Positions 51,668 to 60,400 of a DNA stretch of 64,000 nt are shown here, piece after piece. Source of the DNA: Mycobacterium sp. Root135. Its GTDB lineage: Bacteria > Actinomycetota > Actinomycetes > Mycobacteriales > Mycobacteriaceae. Below the pieces are notes generated by a model. That model made no database searches, was not told the DNA's origin, and saw only the letters and a program-made list of their open reading frames with translations. The stretch spans positions 318,478-382,477 of the forward strand of contig NZ_LMEZ01000007.1 in NCBI RefSeq assembly GCF_001426545.1. Reading direction: 5' to 3'. Positions within the stretch are counted from its first letter, which is position 1; each line of letters begins with the position of its first letter. Both the position numbers and the translations under genes were made by a program.

Positions 51668-52009
51668 GTGGCCTATGTCATCGGAGCCAACTGCATCGAC
51701 GAACTCGACCGGTCGTGCATCGAAGTCTGTCCGGTCGACTGCATCTACATCGGTGAACGCCGGAGCTACATCAACCCCAGCGAGTGCATCGACTGCGGTG
51801 CCTGCGAAGTCGAATGCCCGGTAGACGCGGTCTTCGTCGACCGCAAGGCGCGCAAGGACCCGGCGCTTGCCGAATTCGTGGAAGACACCGTCGCCTTCTT
51901 CGCCCTACCGCTACCCGGCCGATCCGAAGCCCTGGGTGACCCGGGCGGATTCCAAAAGCTCGGCCCCGTCGGCGTCGACACCGAATTCACCGCCAACTAC
52001 TCGGCGTGA
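51668..52009 (+). CDS. fdxA: FdxA-type 7Fe ferredoxin
   Basis: 113 residues. Cysteines at about 9, 17, 21, 25, 40, 43, 46 and 50 (ANC, RSCIEVCPVDC, CIDCGACEVECPVD) give the [3Fe-4S][4Fe-4S] pattern of actinobacterial FdxA, with a long C-terminal tail. GTG start after AAGGAGACCATC. Paired with the FNR-type reductase and opposite the Rieske oxygenase; probably the electron carrier to it, although Rieske oxygenases usually use a [2Fe-2S] or Rieske ferredoxin. Confidence 0.9.
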   Translation: MAYVIGANCIDELDRSCIEVCPVDCIYIGERRSYINPSECIDCGACEVECPVDAVFVDRKARKDPALAEFVEDTVAFFALPLPGRSEALGDPGGFQKLGPVGVDTEFTANYSA

Positions 52010-52037
52010 AGCCCTCACCGGCAGGATCAACCCCTCG

Positions 52038-53216
52038 TTGAACGGCCACCGCCGACGCCATCAACGGCTCGACGTCCTGGCGGCCACCTTCTCGATGGTC
52101 ACGACCGCGAGTCCCCCGTTCCTGTTGGGCACCATGGGATCAGGCATCCGGGCCGATCTCGCAATGAGCATCCCGGCGCTCGCCGGCGTCATCTCGTTCG
52201 GGTATCTCGTCGCCGCCGCGGCAAGCCCGCTCGGCGGTCGTGTCACCCAACGCATCGGCCCGCCACGCTCACTGAGACTGGCCGGCGCACTCACCAGCCT
52301 CGGCGTGGGTGGCGCTGCGTGCTCCACCACCTCGGTGCATCTGTACGCGGCGTTCTTGGCCATCGGGCTCGCGAACGCCGTCATTCAACCGGCGTCCAAC
52401 GGCACTCTATCGGGGGCGGGCACGGGTCGGTCGCAGGGCCTGCTGTTCGGCATGGTGCAGTCGGCCATCCCGGCGGCCACTCTGCTGGCGGGATTGTTGC
52501 TCGCCGCCCTCGACGACGTCGGCCTGTGGCGCCGAGCCCTCTGGGTGCTGTTCGCCTTGTCGCTGATGCCTCAGTGTCTGATTGCCCGCCGTCACGAGCG
52601 CGAAAGTGTTGGGAAGTCGGCAGGACCGAGCCCATCGGCGAGCTCGCACCGATCCGTACTGGCCTTCCTGCTGGTGGCCGCCTTCCTTGGCTCCGCGGCG
52701 ACCACGGCGGTGGCGGTCTTCGGTGTCGCGAGTGGTCTGGCAGGCGGGCTCCCGCCCGTCGCCGCCGCCACGGGTCAGATCCTGGGCAGCGTCTGCTGCA
52801 TCGTCGGCCGGATCGCGGCCGCCTGGCGGTGGGGCCAACACCAACCGCACCGTCTGCTCCACCACATCGCAACGCTTCAGATCCTCGGCGTCGCCGGTGT
52901 CGGACTACTCGCCGTCGGCTCGACGCCGGCTTACTTCCTGGGATTCGCCGTCGCGTTCGGATGCGGTTGGGGCTGGACGGGATTGCAAAATCTGGCCCTG
53001 GTGCGCACCTGGCCGACGAGCAGTGCGCGAGTGACCGGCGTCGTTCAGAGCGGCCTCTTCGCAGGCAGCGTCGCCGGGCCGGCAGTCCTCGGTGGGGTCA
53101 TCGGCGGCGCGGGCTACTCGGCGGCCTGGACGGTGGCGGCGTCGGCCCTCGCACTGGCGTCGGTGGCAACCATCGCAGCCGCGGTTCGGCTACGTCGAGA
53201 GCATCCGGGTCAGTGA
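52038..53216 (+). CDS. MFS transporter
   Basis: 392 residues from the TTG at 52038, chosen because GCAGGAT lies 11 bases upstream; an earlier in-frame reading overlaps the ferredoxin gene and is unlikely. About twelve hydrophobic segments; loop GGRVTQRIGPPRSLRLAG between segments 2 and 3 is typical of the superfamily. Third gene of the reductase-ferredoxin unit, so it probably imports the aromatic substrate or exports an intermediate. Its 3' end overlaps the convergent TetR gene by 7 bases. Confidence 0.8.
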   Translation: MNGHRRRHQRLDVLAATFSMVTTASPPFLLGTMGSGIRADLAMSIPALAGVISFGYLVAAAASPLGGRVTQRIGPPRSLRLAGALTSLGVGGAACSTTSVHLYAAFLAIGLANAVIQPASNGTLSGAGTGRSQGLLFGMVQSAIPAATLLAGLLLAALDDVGLWRRALWVLFALSLMPQCLIARRHERESVGKSAGPSPSASSHRSVLAFLLVAAFLGSAATTAVAVFGVASGLAGGLPPVAAATGQILGSVCCIVGRIAAAWRWGQHQPHRLLHHIATLQILGVAGVGLLAVGSTPAYFLGFAVAFGCGWGWTGLQNLALVRTWPTSSARVTGVVQSGLFAGSVAGPAVLGGVIGGAGYSAAWTVAASALALASVATIAAAVRLRREHPGQ

Positions 53217-53782
53217 GCCAGTCGACGGAGACAGTCACGCAACTGCAACAACACCCGTTCAGTCCTTGCATCGTCGCGAAAGATCATGTGCTGCAACACG
53301 AGACCGTCTAACGTGGCGAATATGAAGCCGGCCACCGAGCCGTCCTCGTCCTGCACCCCGACGTTCGCCAACGTCTGGCTGACTTGGGTGATGTATCGCA
53401 CGTAGAGGCCGCGAACGTTGTCCACCGGCAGGTTGCCGCGCAAGGCATGAGTCGTCTCGTCGAACTGGAGCAGCTGTCGCGGACCAGTCGCGTTCATGGT
53501 CGACACGAACCCCGAGGCGAACTCCTCGATGGACGCCGCCTCCAACTTCACGTCGTCGGAATCCTGACTGGCCGCTCGCCGAAAGGCCTCGATCAGCATC
53601 TGCTCGCGCGTGCCGAAGTGATGGCGCACCAATCCATGCGCCACCCCCGCCTTGGCCGCCACCGCCCGGTAGGTGACGGCGCGCAATCCCTCGCGGCCCG
53701 CGATCTCTATCGCCGCATCCAACAGCCTGTCGCGACTCGAGGAGTCAGCTTCCGGCCCGGTCGAGTCGTCTGGAAACGTCAT
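53210..53782 (-). CDS. TetR-family transcriptional regulator
   Basis: 190 residues. HTH at about 17-65 (RDRLLDAAIEIAGREGLRAVTYRAVAAKAGVAHGLVRHHF) and a ligand domain typical of TetR. Third gene of the hydratase-ALDH-TetR unit on the minus strand (46 bases after the ALDH stop). Candidate regulator, with the IclR proteins, for the TCGCTCAGCGR palindromes; the nearest such site is in the promoter of its own operon (56220). Confidence 0.88.
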   Translation of the reverse strand: MTFPDDSTGPEADSSSRDRLLDAAIEIAGREGLRAVTYRAVAAKAGVAHGLVRHHFGTREQMLIEAFRRAASQDSDDVKLEAASIEEFASGFVSTMNATGPRQLLQFDETTHALRGNLPVDNVRGLYVRYITQVSQTLANVGVQDEDGSVAGFIFATLDGLVLQHMIFRDDARTERVLLQLRDCLRRLAH

Positions 53783-53828
53783 CCTTCCAGCAAAACACGC
53801 CGGGTTCGTCGACGGTCGGCGCCCCTCG

Positions 53829-55340
53829 TCATCCGGCGGCCAGTCCCCACAATGGCGGACGAGCGACGCTGAGGTCGATGTTCACCGACTTCACCGCGGT
53901 GTACTCGCGCAGCGTCTCGAACGAGAGCTCACGTCCGAATCCGCTGTCTCCTCGACCTCCCATCGGCATGCCGGGCGGGAGGTCGAACCAGCGATTCACC
54001 CACACGATGCCCGCGTCGAGTTGATCCGCGAACTGATGGGCACGTCTCAGATCACGCGTCCACACTCCGGCGGCGAGCCCGTATCGCGACTGGTTCGCCC
54101 GTGCGATGGCCTCGTCGTCGCTGCGGTAGCGCTCAGCGATCGTGACGGGTCCGAAGACCTCGGTTCGGGTGATCGTCGCCCGGCCATCCGGGTCGGAGAG
54201 CAAGACGGGCCGCTGGAAGAATCCGCCCGACAGCGACTCGTCGAGATCCAGTGGCTCGTCACCAACGACGACGGAGACTCCCTCTGCCCGGGCCCGTTCG
54301 ACGTGGCCCTGAACCAGTTCCAACTGTCGCCGGGACACCAGTGGGCCCATCTCGCTGGCCTGGTCGGTGGCGTCGCCCACCTTGATGCGCCGGGCCACCG
54401 CGGCGAAACGCTCGACGAACTCGTCGTGAACGTCGTCGTGCAACAACAGCCGAGAGGACGCGATGCACGCCTCACCGTTCGCGAGGTAGATCCCCATCAG
54501 CGCATCCTGAACCGCGAGATCCAGATCCGCGTCGGCCGCCACGATCATCGGACCCTTGCCACCGAGCTCCATGAGGCTGGGCCGAAGTGTCTGAGCTGCC
54601 GACCCGAGGATGGCCCGAGCCGTTTCCGGGCCCCCCGTGAAGGTGATCTTCGCGACGTCCGGGTGCGACACGAGAGCCGCCCCGGTCTCGGGACCCACGC
54701 CGGTGACGACGTTGAGCACACCGGCAGGCAGCAGATCGGCGATGAGCCGGACGAACTCCAGCACGCTCGCCGACGCGTACTCCGACGGCTTGACCACCAC
54801 GGTGTTACCGCAGGCGAGTGCCGGTGCGATCTTGTTGGCCAAGGTGATCAACGGCGAGTTCCACGAAATGATCGCCGCAACCACACCGAGCGGCTCGCGC
54901 TTGGTGTACAGCAGGGTGTCGGGGTTCGCGAGCGGAATCTGCTCACCGTTGAAGGCACGGATCGCCCCCGCGTAGAAGCGGAAGATCGCCTTGACGGTCG
55001 GGATGTCGGCAATGGCGGCCTCGCGAACCGGCCGACCGTTCTCGGTGGCCAACAGCGGACCGAAGCGCTCACCCGATTCCTCGAAGCGGTCCGCGATCGC
55101 GAGCAGAACGGCTTGCCGCTGATCGTGTGTGGTCCGGCGCCAGCTGGTGAACGCCCGAAGAGCCGCGGCGACTGCGGTTTCCACGTCGTCGGCCGAGCCC
55201 TGCGGGAGCTCGGCCCACGGGGTGCCAACGCTCGGGTCAACGGCGTCGAAGGTGGTGCGACCTGCAACCCAATCCCCGCCGATCAACTGGCGATAGTCGC
55301 CGCTGGGTACGTAGGCGGAGCGAATACTCGTGGCGGACAT
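53829..55340 (-). CDS. Aldehyde dehydrogenase
   Basis: 503 residues. Nucleophile Cys292 (ANGEACIASSR), Glu in MELGGKGP, SWNSPLITLANK and FTGGPETAR. ATG 55340 follows GAAGGAGAATC; a start at 55544 would add 68 residues without one. Co-transcribed with the MhpD-like hydratase upstream and TetR downstream. In meta-cleavage pathways such an enzyme can oxidise 2-hydroxymuconic semialdehyde, giving a second (dehydrogenative) branch beside the hydrolases. Confidence 0.9.
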   Translation of the reverse strand: MSATSIRSAYVPSGDYRQLIGGDWVAGRTTFDAVDPSVGTPWAELPQGSADDVETAVAAALRAFTSWRRTTHDQRQAVLLAIADRFEESGERFGPLLATENGRPVREAAIADIPTVKAIFRFYAGAIRAFNGEQIPLANPDTLLYTKREPLGVVAAIISWNSPLITLANKIAPALACGNTVVVKPSEYASASVLEFVRLIADLLPAGVLNVVTGVGPETGAALVSHPDVAKITFTGGPETARAILGSAAQTLRPSLMELGGKGPMIVAADADLDLAVQDALMGIYLANGEACIASSRLLLHDDVHDEFVERFAAVARRIKVGDATDQASEMGPLVSRRQLELVQGHVERARAEGVSVVVGDEPLDLDESLSGGFFQRPVLLSDPDGRATITRTEVFGPVTIAERYRSDDEAIARANQSRYGLAAGVWTRDLRRAHQFADQLDAGIVWVNRWFDLPPGMPMGGRGDSGFGRELSFETLREYTAVKSVNIDLSVARPPLWGLAAG

Positions 55341-55387
55341 GATTCTCCTTCGTTGACGTTCTGGTGGTGCAGCACGCGAAAGTGGCT

Positions 55388-56176
55388 CTAGGAGAAGGAG
55401 ACGGTGACCGGCCCGAGGCCGCTCAGCTCCGCCGTCACCGTTTGGCCCGCCACCACCGGACGCATCGGACCCAACGCACCCGACAGAACCACCTGTCCGG
55501 CTAGCAACGGTTGGCCCAACTCGCGCGACACGCGGGCCAGCCACACCACCGCTTCCACCGGGTCACCGAGACACGCGGCGCCGGTGCCCTCGGACACCCG
55601 CTCGCCGTCGATCGACATGGACATCTCGACACCCACCGTGTCGAGGTCGGCGATGGCGACACGCCGACTTCCCAGCACGTAAGCGCCCGACGAGGCGTTG
55701 TCCGCGACGGTGTCACCAAAGGTGATGTCCCAGTTCCGAATTCGACTCCCGCATACTTCGAGTGCCGCAGAGACGTAATCGGTCGCGCGGCGAACCTGCG
55801 CGGCGTCCAGCGGCCCGTCTGCGAGATCTTCGGCCAGGACGAAGGCGATCTCCGCCTCGACGCGAGGTTGCATGACACGTTCGACCGGGATGGTGTCGCC
55901 GTCGCCGTAGGCCATGGTCTCGAAGAGAAAGCCGAAATCCGGTCGATCCACCCCGAGTTGTTCCTGCACGGCCCGCGACGTAAGACCGATCTTCCGTCCG
56001 ACCACGGCATCCCCGTCGCGCACGCGTCCGGCGTTGACCACTTCCTGCACCGCGTAGCCGGCATCGACGTCGTCGTGACCGATCAGGTCCCGTACGGGCT
56101 CGCAGGGTTCGCCACTTGCGACCGCCTGCTGGATTCGCAGCGCGGCAGCGCCGATGTTCTCGCGGCTCACTGTCAT
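55388..56176 (-). CDS. mhpD: 2-hydroxypenta-2,4-dienoate hydratase (2-keto-4-pentenoate hydratase)
   Basis: 262 residues (MhpD/DmpE/HsaE family). VVGRKIGLTSRAVQEQLGVDRPDFG is the family N-terminal signature; the metal-binding acids lie in QPRVEAEIAFVL, and GDPVEAVVWLA follows. Hydrates the dienoate left after C-C hydrolysis to 4-hydroxy-2-oxovalerate for MhpE. ATG 56176 with GAGGC ribosome site. Transcribed from the divergent promoter containing the 56220 palindrome. Confidence 0.93.
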   Translation of the reverse strand: MTVSRENIGAAALRIQQAVASGEPCEPVRDLIGHDDVDAGYAVQEVVNAGRVRDGDAVVGRKIGLTSRAVQEQLGVDRPDFGFLFETMAYGDGDTIPVERVMQPRVEAEIAFVLAEDLADGPLDAAQVRRATDYVSAALEVCGSRIRNWDITFGDTVADNASSGAYVLGSRRVAIADLDTVGVEMSMSIDGERVSEGTGAACLGDPVEAVVWLARVSRELGQPLLAGQVVLSGALGPMRPVVAGQTVTAELSGLGPVTVSFS

Positions 56177-56219
56177 GGCCTCAGCCTCAGACGATCGGAC
56201 GTGAACGGCAACGAACCCG

Positions 56220-56235
56220 TCTCGCTCAGCGATCC
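56220..56235. promoter_or_regulatory. TCGCTCAGCGR-family operator between mhpD and GMC genes
   Basis: TCTCGCTCAGCGATCC, 44 bases from the mhpD start and 92 from the GMC oxidoreductase start, in their shared divergent promoter. The near-palindromic core CGCTCAGCG matches the sites at 50556, 60385 and 63859. Confidence 0.62.
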
Positions 56236-56326
56236 GGCCGGGCACGCCCGCCCCGTGAACCGACGATCGTGATGTCCCAAGGACAACCGGTGACCTCCGA
56301 CCTGACAACCGAAAAGGACCACACTG

Positions 56327-58309
56327 ATGTCGAATTCGACCGCCGTCGACGTCGGAGGGCACTTCGCTGGAGTGACCACCGCCCTACTGGCCGCGCTGTG
56401 CGACACCCTCGTTCCCGGACTCGACGCCTCCGCGGCGGACGACGACGAGCGCACGCTGTGGACAACCAGCGCCACCGATCTCGCGGTGGACCACATCCTC
56501 GCCTCCGTCCTCCCGCTGTGGGCACCCCACGTTCAGACCCTCGTCACCCGCACACTCGACGCGCTTGGCGAGGACTTCGTCGTCGCCACCCAGGAACGGC
56601 GCGTCCAACTGTGGCGGACGGCCTTGCTGTCCGCCGACACGCGCCCCGGCGCCCTGATCCTGCAAAGCTCCATCCTGGCCATGTTCTACACCGTGCCCGA
56701 CGACGAGCTGACCAATCCGGCGTGGCCCGCGCTCGGGTTTCCGGGTCCGCTGTTGGCACCGCCGAATGCGGACACCTTCCCCAAGACTCTGCGCCTGGCC
56801 GAGGTGCCGGACGATCCGGCGGCGACACTGCGCACCGACGTGGTCGTCGTCGGATCGGGCGCCGGGGGCGGCGTCACCGCGGCGCGCCTCGCCGATGCGG
56901 GGCTCGACGTCCTGGTGCTCGAAAAGGGCTCGTATCGCAACGAGCCCGATCTTCCTCAGTTGGAAGCACTCTCGTTTCCCAACCTGTACCTCGGCGGCGG
57001 GTTCATCTGGTCGACCGATGCCAGTGTGGGCATGCTGGCGGGGTCGACGGTCGGCGGCGGCACGACGGTCAATTCGATGGCGTGCATTCCGACACCCGAC
57101 TACGTCCTCGACGAGTGGACCGCCGCCGGAATGGCAGGAGCCACACCGGCCGAGATGGGGCCACACGTCGAGTCGGTGATGCGTCGCATCAACGCCGACC
57201 CGGCCAACACCGTGCACAACCGGGTCAACGAGATCCTCAATCGGGGCTTCGACGCCGCCGGGCTCGCCCACGAGACCGTCGCCCGCAACGCCCGAGATGC
57301 CGACACCCGCTACTGCGGGGAGTGCAACGCCGGCTGCCTGGTGGGGTGCAAGCAGTCGACGATGAAGACGTTCCTGCAGGACGCCAGTGACGTCGGGGCC
57401 CGCCTGCTGCCCAATTGCGACGTCCGCGAAGTGTTGCACGCCAACGGAACCGTGACCGGCGTGCGCGCGGTGGTGCAGACCGCAGATGGTGACCGGGAGC
57501 TGACAGTCGAGGCTGCCGTCGTCGTGGTGGCAGCAGGAGCGTTGGCCTCGCCGACGCTGCTGCTGGGCTCCGGCCTCGGCGGGTCTGCGGTCGGCCGCAA
57601 CCTCCACGTCCACCCGTCGTACTTCATGAGCGGGGTCTACGACGAGGTCGTCGACGGGTGGTCCGGACAGATCCTGACGAGTGTGTGCCACGACTTCAAC
57701 CGCGTCGAGAACTCGCACGGCTTCGTCGTCGAGGCTGCCCCGATGGGACTTGGCTTCTGGACCGGGCTCACCCCGTGGCACGACGGTGAACAACACAAGC
57801 GTGAGCAGCTGCGGCTGAGGAACGTCTCCGGCGTATGGGGTTTCAGCCGTGATCACGGCGAGGGCCGTGTGACGCGGGACGACGACGGCATGCCCGTCGC
57901 GACGTGGGGACTGGACGACCCCGTCGACCTGTCGATCGTCCGGCGGATGCACCAGGAGCTCGCCCGAATCCTCAAGGCCTCCGGGGCAATCGAGATCTTC
58001 ACGTTCCTGCCTGCAGACCCCCGCTGGCGTACCGGCGAGGACTTCGACGCCTTCCTCGACGTGCTTGGTGCGCTCGAGAAGGGCGAGGTGCTGACCCTGT
58101 CAGCCCACCAGAGCGGCACGTGCGCGACCGGTACGGATCCGTCGACCTCCGTCGTCGACGGACGTGGACGACTTCACGACTGCGCCGGCGTCTACGTGGT
58201 CGACGCCTCGGCACTTCCTACCGCTCCCGGGGTCAACCCGATGGTGTCGATCGAGGCGTTCGCCAGCAGGACCGCGCAGTACGTCATCGAGGATTGGCAC
58301 GCCCGCTAG
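56327..58309 (+). CDS. GMC-type FAD oxidoreductase with fused N-terminal helical domain
   Basis: 660 residues. About 1-160 is a separate helical region (ALLAALCDTLVPG...) resembling gluconate 2-dehydrogenase subunit 3-type proteins. The FAD loop VVGSGAGGGVTAARLADAG follows near residue 170. A cysteine cluster CGECNAGCLVGCKQS and the C-terminal THDxxGVYVVDASALPTAPGVNP-type block are those of long-chain alcohol oxidases/dehydrogenases. Oxidises an alcohol to an aldehyde or ketone, electron acceptor unknown. ATG 56327 after AAAAGGA. Divergent from the hydratase-ALDH unit, sharing its operator. Confidence 0.88.
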   Translation: MSNSTAVDVGGHFAGVTTALLAALCDTLVPGLDASAADDDERTLWTTSATDLAVDHILASVLPLWAPHVQTLVTRTLDALGEDFVVATQERRVQLWRTALLSADTRPGALILQSSILAMFYTVPDDELTNPAWPALGFPGPLLAPPNADTFPKTLRLAEVPDDPAATLRTDVVVVGSGAGGGVTAARLADAGLDVLVLEKGSYRNEPDLPQLEALSFPNLYLGGGFIWSTDASVGMLAGSTVGGGTTVNSMACIPTPDYVLDEWTAAGMAGATPAEMGPHVESVMRRINADPANTVHNRVNEILNRGFDAAGLAHETVARNARDADTRYCGECNAGCLVGCKQSTMKTFLQDASDVGARLLPNCDVREVLHANGTVTGVRAVVQTADGDRELTVEAAVVVVAAGALASPTLLLGSGLGGSAVGRNLHVHPSYFMSGVYDEVVDGWSGQILTSVCHDFNRVENSHGFVVEAAPMGLGFWTGLTPWHDGEQHKREQLRLRNVSGVWGFSRDHGEGRVTRDDDGMPVATWGLDDPVDLSIVRRMHQELARILKASGAIEIFTFLPADPRWRTGEDFDAFLDVLGALEKGEVLTLSAHQSGTCATGTDPSTSVVDGRGRLHDCAGVYVVDASALPTAPGVNPMVSIEAFASRTAQYVIEDWHAR

Positions 58310-58333
58310 GCGGATCTCGGCCGCCCCGGCGGG

Positions 58334-58373
58334 CGTTCCCCTCGCGTCGGTTGCCCGAGTCGCGAGGGGAACG
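58334..58373. terminator. Bidirectional terminator hairpin
   Basis: CGTTCCCCTCGCG (58334-58346) and CGCGAGGGGAACG (58361-58373) are perfect 13-base arms with a 14-base loop that can itself pair (TCGG/CCGA). Located between the convergent GMC (stop 58309) and copper amine oxidase (stop 58380) genes; suited to ending both transcripts. Confidence 0.85.
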
Positions 58374-58379
58374 AAACCG

Positions 58380-60293
58380 TCAGTGGCAGTGCGTTCCCGA
58401 GCCGCCGGACTTCTGCGAAGCCGGGACGTCGAGCGCCGGATTCTTGTCGAAGAAGTTGACCGGGAGCAGGTGGAATCCGGCCACCTCGGTCGGCATGACG
58501 GGCCAGTCCTCGGCACGGGGAATGTGGGTGACGCCGAGCGTGTGCCACAGCACGACGTCGGTGTCCTCGACGGCCCGGTTTTCCTGCGTCCAGCGTGGCA
58601 GACCGTCCCCGGACCGACTCTGGTTCGGGAAGTCGCCACTGGGACGCATTTCGGCGGGATCGTAGGGCGTGACCCACATGTTCCTGGTCGCGAAACCGGC
58701 CCGCTTGGCGATCAAGGACGGATCCTGGGCCAGCAGCGTGGCCGACGACCAGCCTGGAAGGAACTTGTAGCCCACCGGGTTGCCCCAGGCGTTGGTCTTG
58801 CCGCGGTTGAGGATCGACCAGTTGCGTGACGACTGCGTGTTGGTGTGGTCGTCTCCGCTCAACTCGTGGTCGATCACGGTCCGCTGGACGCCAATTGCGT
58901 TGCCGTACGGGTTGTCCGGACCAACCGGCACCGCGTACGCGTCGTTCTGGACCACCGTGTTCTCCCACCCGTCCACCTCGGCGTCGAGGCGGAAGGAGAA
59001 GATGTGCTGGTGGTAGGTCGCCACCAGGTTGCGTGCGATCCGGGTGCCGTGCTTCGCGGTCTCCCCCTCCTCGACCGACCGGGTCTGGACGATGCCCAGC
59101 AGCTTGACCTCAACCTGGATCGACGCGTCCTGGTAGAAGTTCCAGTAGAAGCCGTAGTGGTAGTTGCCGACCGTGGTGATGAAGCTGACCACCAGTCGGC
59201 GCGACCGCCGCACGTCCACCGCTCCGGTCATCCAATCGGTGTGCTTCCACAGGATGCCGGCGTCCTCCTCGTGGATGCACACGGCGTTCTCGATCACGGT
59301 CGGTTCGCCGTCCTCGCCCGCGACGATCCCGTCGAGGTAGACGATCTCGCCGAGGCAGTCACAACCGATGCGTAGTGAGTTGGCGAGCTTTCCGAGGCCG
59401 AACTCGCCGGCGTCGAAAGCACTGCGCCAGAAGTGTTCCTTCGACGGCTCGCCGTACGGCACGACCATCTCGGCCAGCGAAGCGCGGTGCAGCACCGAAC
59501 GGTACTCCGCCCCGTCCTGGTATTCGACGGCGTGCAGCACCAGGCCCTCCAGCGGGTGGAAGTTGATGCGGAATCGCCACTTCTGCCACGTCAATTCATG
59601 GCCGTCGATGACGAAACCGACGCCTTCGGACTGAACGATCTCCAGTGGTGCCACATCGGTGCGCATCGGCTGGTTCGCGTCGGCGGTGTAGTTGGCCAGC
59701 TCGGTGTTCATCGGCCGCACGCCAAAGTCGTAGACCTCCAACACGTCCTGGGTCACCAGGTCGACGACAGCGATGACTCCCTCGATCGGGTGCGCGTAGC
59801 CGTTGTCGTCGGGGAACTCCCGGTAGTACGAGACCGAACCGGCAAGCCGGCGCCCGTCCACGTCGACGTCGATGACGCCGGGGACGGCCATGTTGCCGAC
59901 GCCCCACGGGTCGATCTGCACCTTGGCGAGATCGGTGATGCCTCGCTTGGCCAGCGCCTCGACGTACCGCTGATCCTTCTTGATCAGGTCCGGTGCGCCT
60001 TCGAACTCCGCAAGCAGCACGGGAGCCGCCCCGTCGGTGACCGCGACCGACGACACCAGACTCTGGGCATCCAGGTCGACGAGAACGTCGAAGCTGGCAC
60101 CCGTGGCACGGTCGACGAGGAGAACCCGTGCCCTGCGCGGGACGTCGTCACCGTTGCGCAGCAGCCGCTTGTCCGGCTCGTCGGTGTAGACCGCGGCAAA
60201 GCCGGGTTGTTCGGCAATCTTCGCGCCGCGCACGATGGCGGCGACCCGACTGATTTCCTCGGCGCTCAGCGAGTCGAAGAGGGGATGACGCAT
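58380..60293 (-). CDS. Copper/topaquinone amine oxidase (copy 2)
   Basis: 637 residues, the same length as copy 1. Topaquinone precursor Tyr378 in NYHY, base Asp294 in FDAGEF, copper ligands His428/His430 (YHQHIF) and His590 (THIPRAED). The residue after the cofactor tyrosine is His, whereas Asp or Glu is usual (copy 1 has Glu). Divergence from copy 1 is substantial, so a different amine is likely. Preceded on the same strand by a hydrolase and an APC permease. A palindrome lies 92 bases upstream. Confidence 0.93.
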   Translation of the reverse strand: MRHPLFDSLSAEEISRVAAIVRGAKIAEQPGFAAVYTDEPDKRLLRNGDDVPRRARVLLVDRATGASFDVLVDLDAQSLVSSVAVTDGAAPVLLAEFEGAPDLIKKDQRYVEALAKRGITDLAKVQIDPWGVGNMAVPGVIDVDVDGRRLAGSVSYYREFPDDNGYAHPIEGVIAVVDLVTQDVLEVYDFGVRPMNTELANYTADANQPMRTDVAPLEIVQSEGVGFVIDGHELTWQKWRFRINFHPLEGLVLHAVEYQDGAEYRSVLHRASLAEMVVPYGEPSKEHFWRSAFDAGEFGLGKLANSLRIGCDCLGEIVYLDGIVAGEDGEPTVIENAVCIHEEDAGILWKHTDWMTGAVDVRRSRRLVVSFITTVGNYHYGFYWNFYQDASIQVEVKLLGIVQTRSVEEGETAKHGTRIARNLVATYHQHIFSFRLDAEVDGWENTVVQNDAYAVPVGPDNPYGNAIGVQRTVIDHELSGDDHTNTQSSRNWSILNRGKTNAWGNPVGYKFLPGWSSATLLAQDPSLIAKRAGFATRNMWVTPYDPAEMRPSGDFPNQSRSGDGLPRWTQENRAVEDTDVVLWHTLGVTHIPRAEDWPVMPTEVAGFHLLPVNFFDKNPALDVPASQKSGGSGTHCH

Positions 60294-60384
60294 GGGAAAG
60301 TCCTTTCATCACACGCCGCCGAAGGATGACCTCGGTGGGTGGCAGCAAGCTAAACACCGCGACGGTGCACGCAACCCGGGAGCG

Positions 60385-60400
60385 TTTCGCTCAGCGGCCC
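60385..60400. promoter_or_regulatory. TCGCTCAGCGR-family operator upstream of copper amine oxidase 2
   Basis: TTTCGCTCAGCGGCCC, 92 bases before the amine oxidase start. It overlaps the stop codon of the upstream hydrolase gene, suggesting an internal, separately controlled promoter for the amine oxidase in the 97-base gap. Confidence 0.6.
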
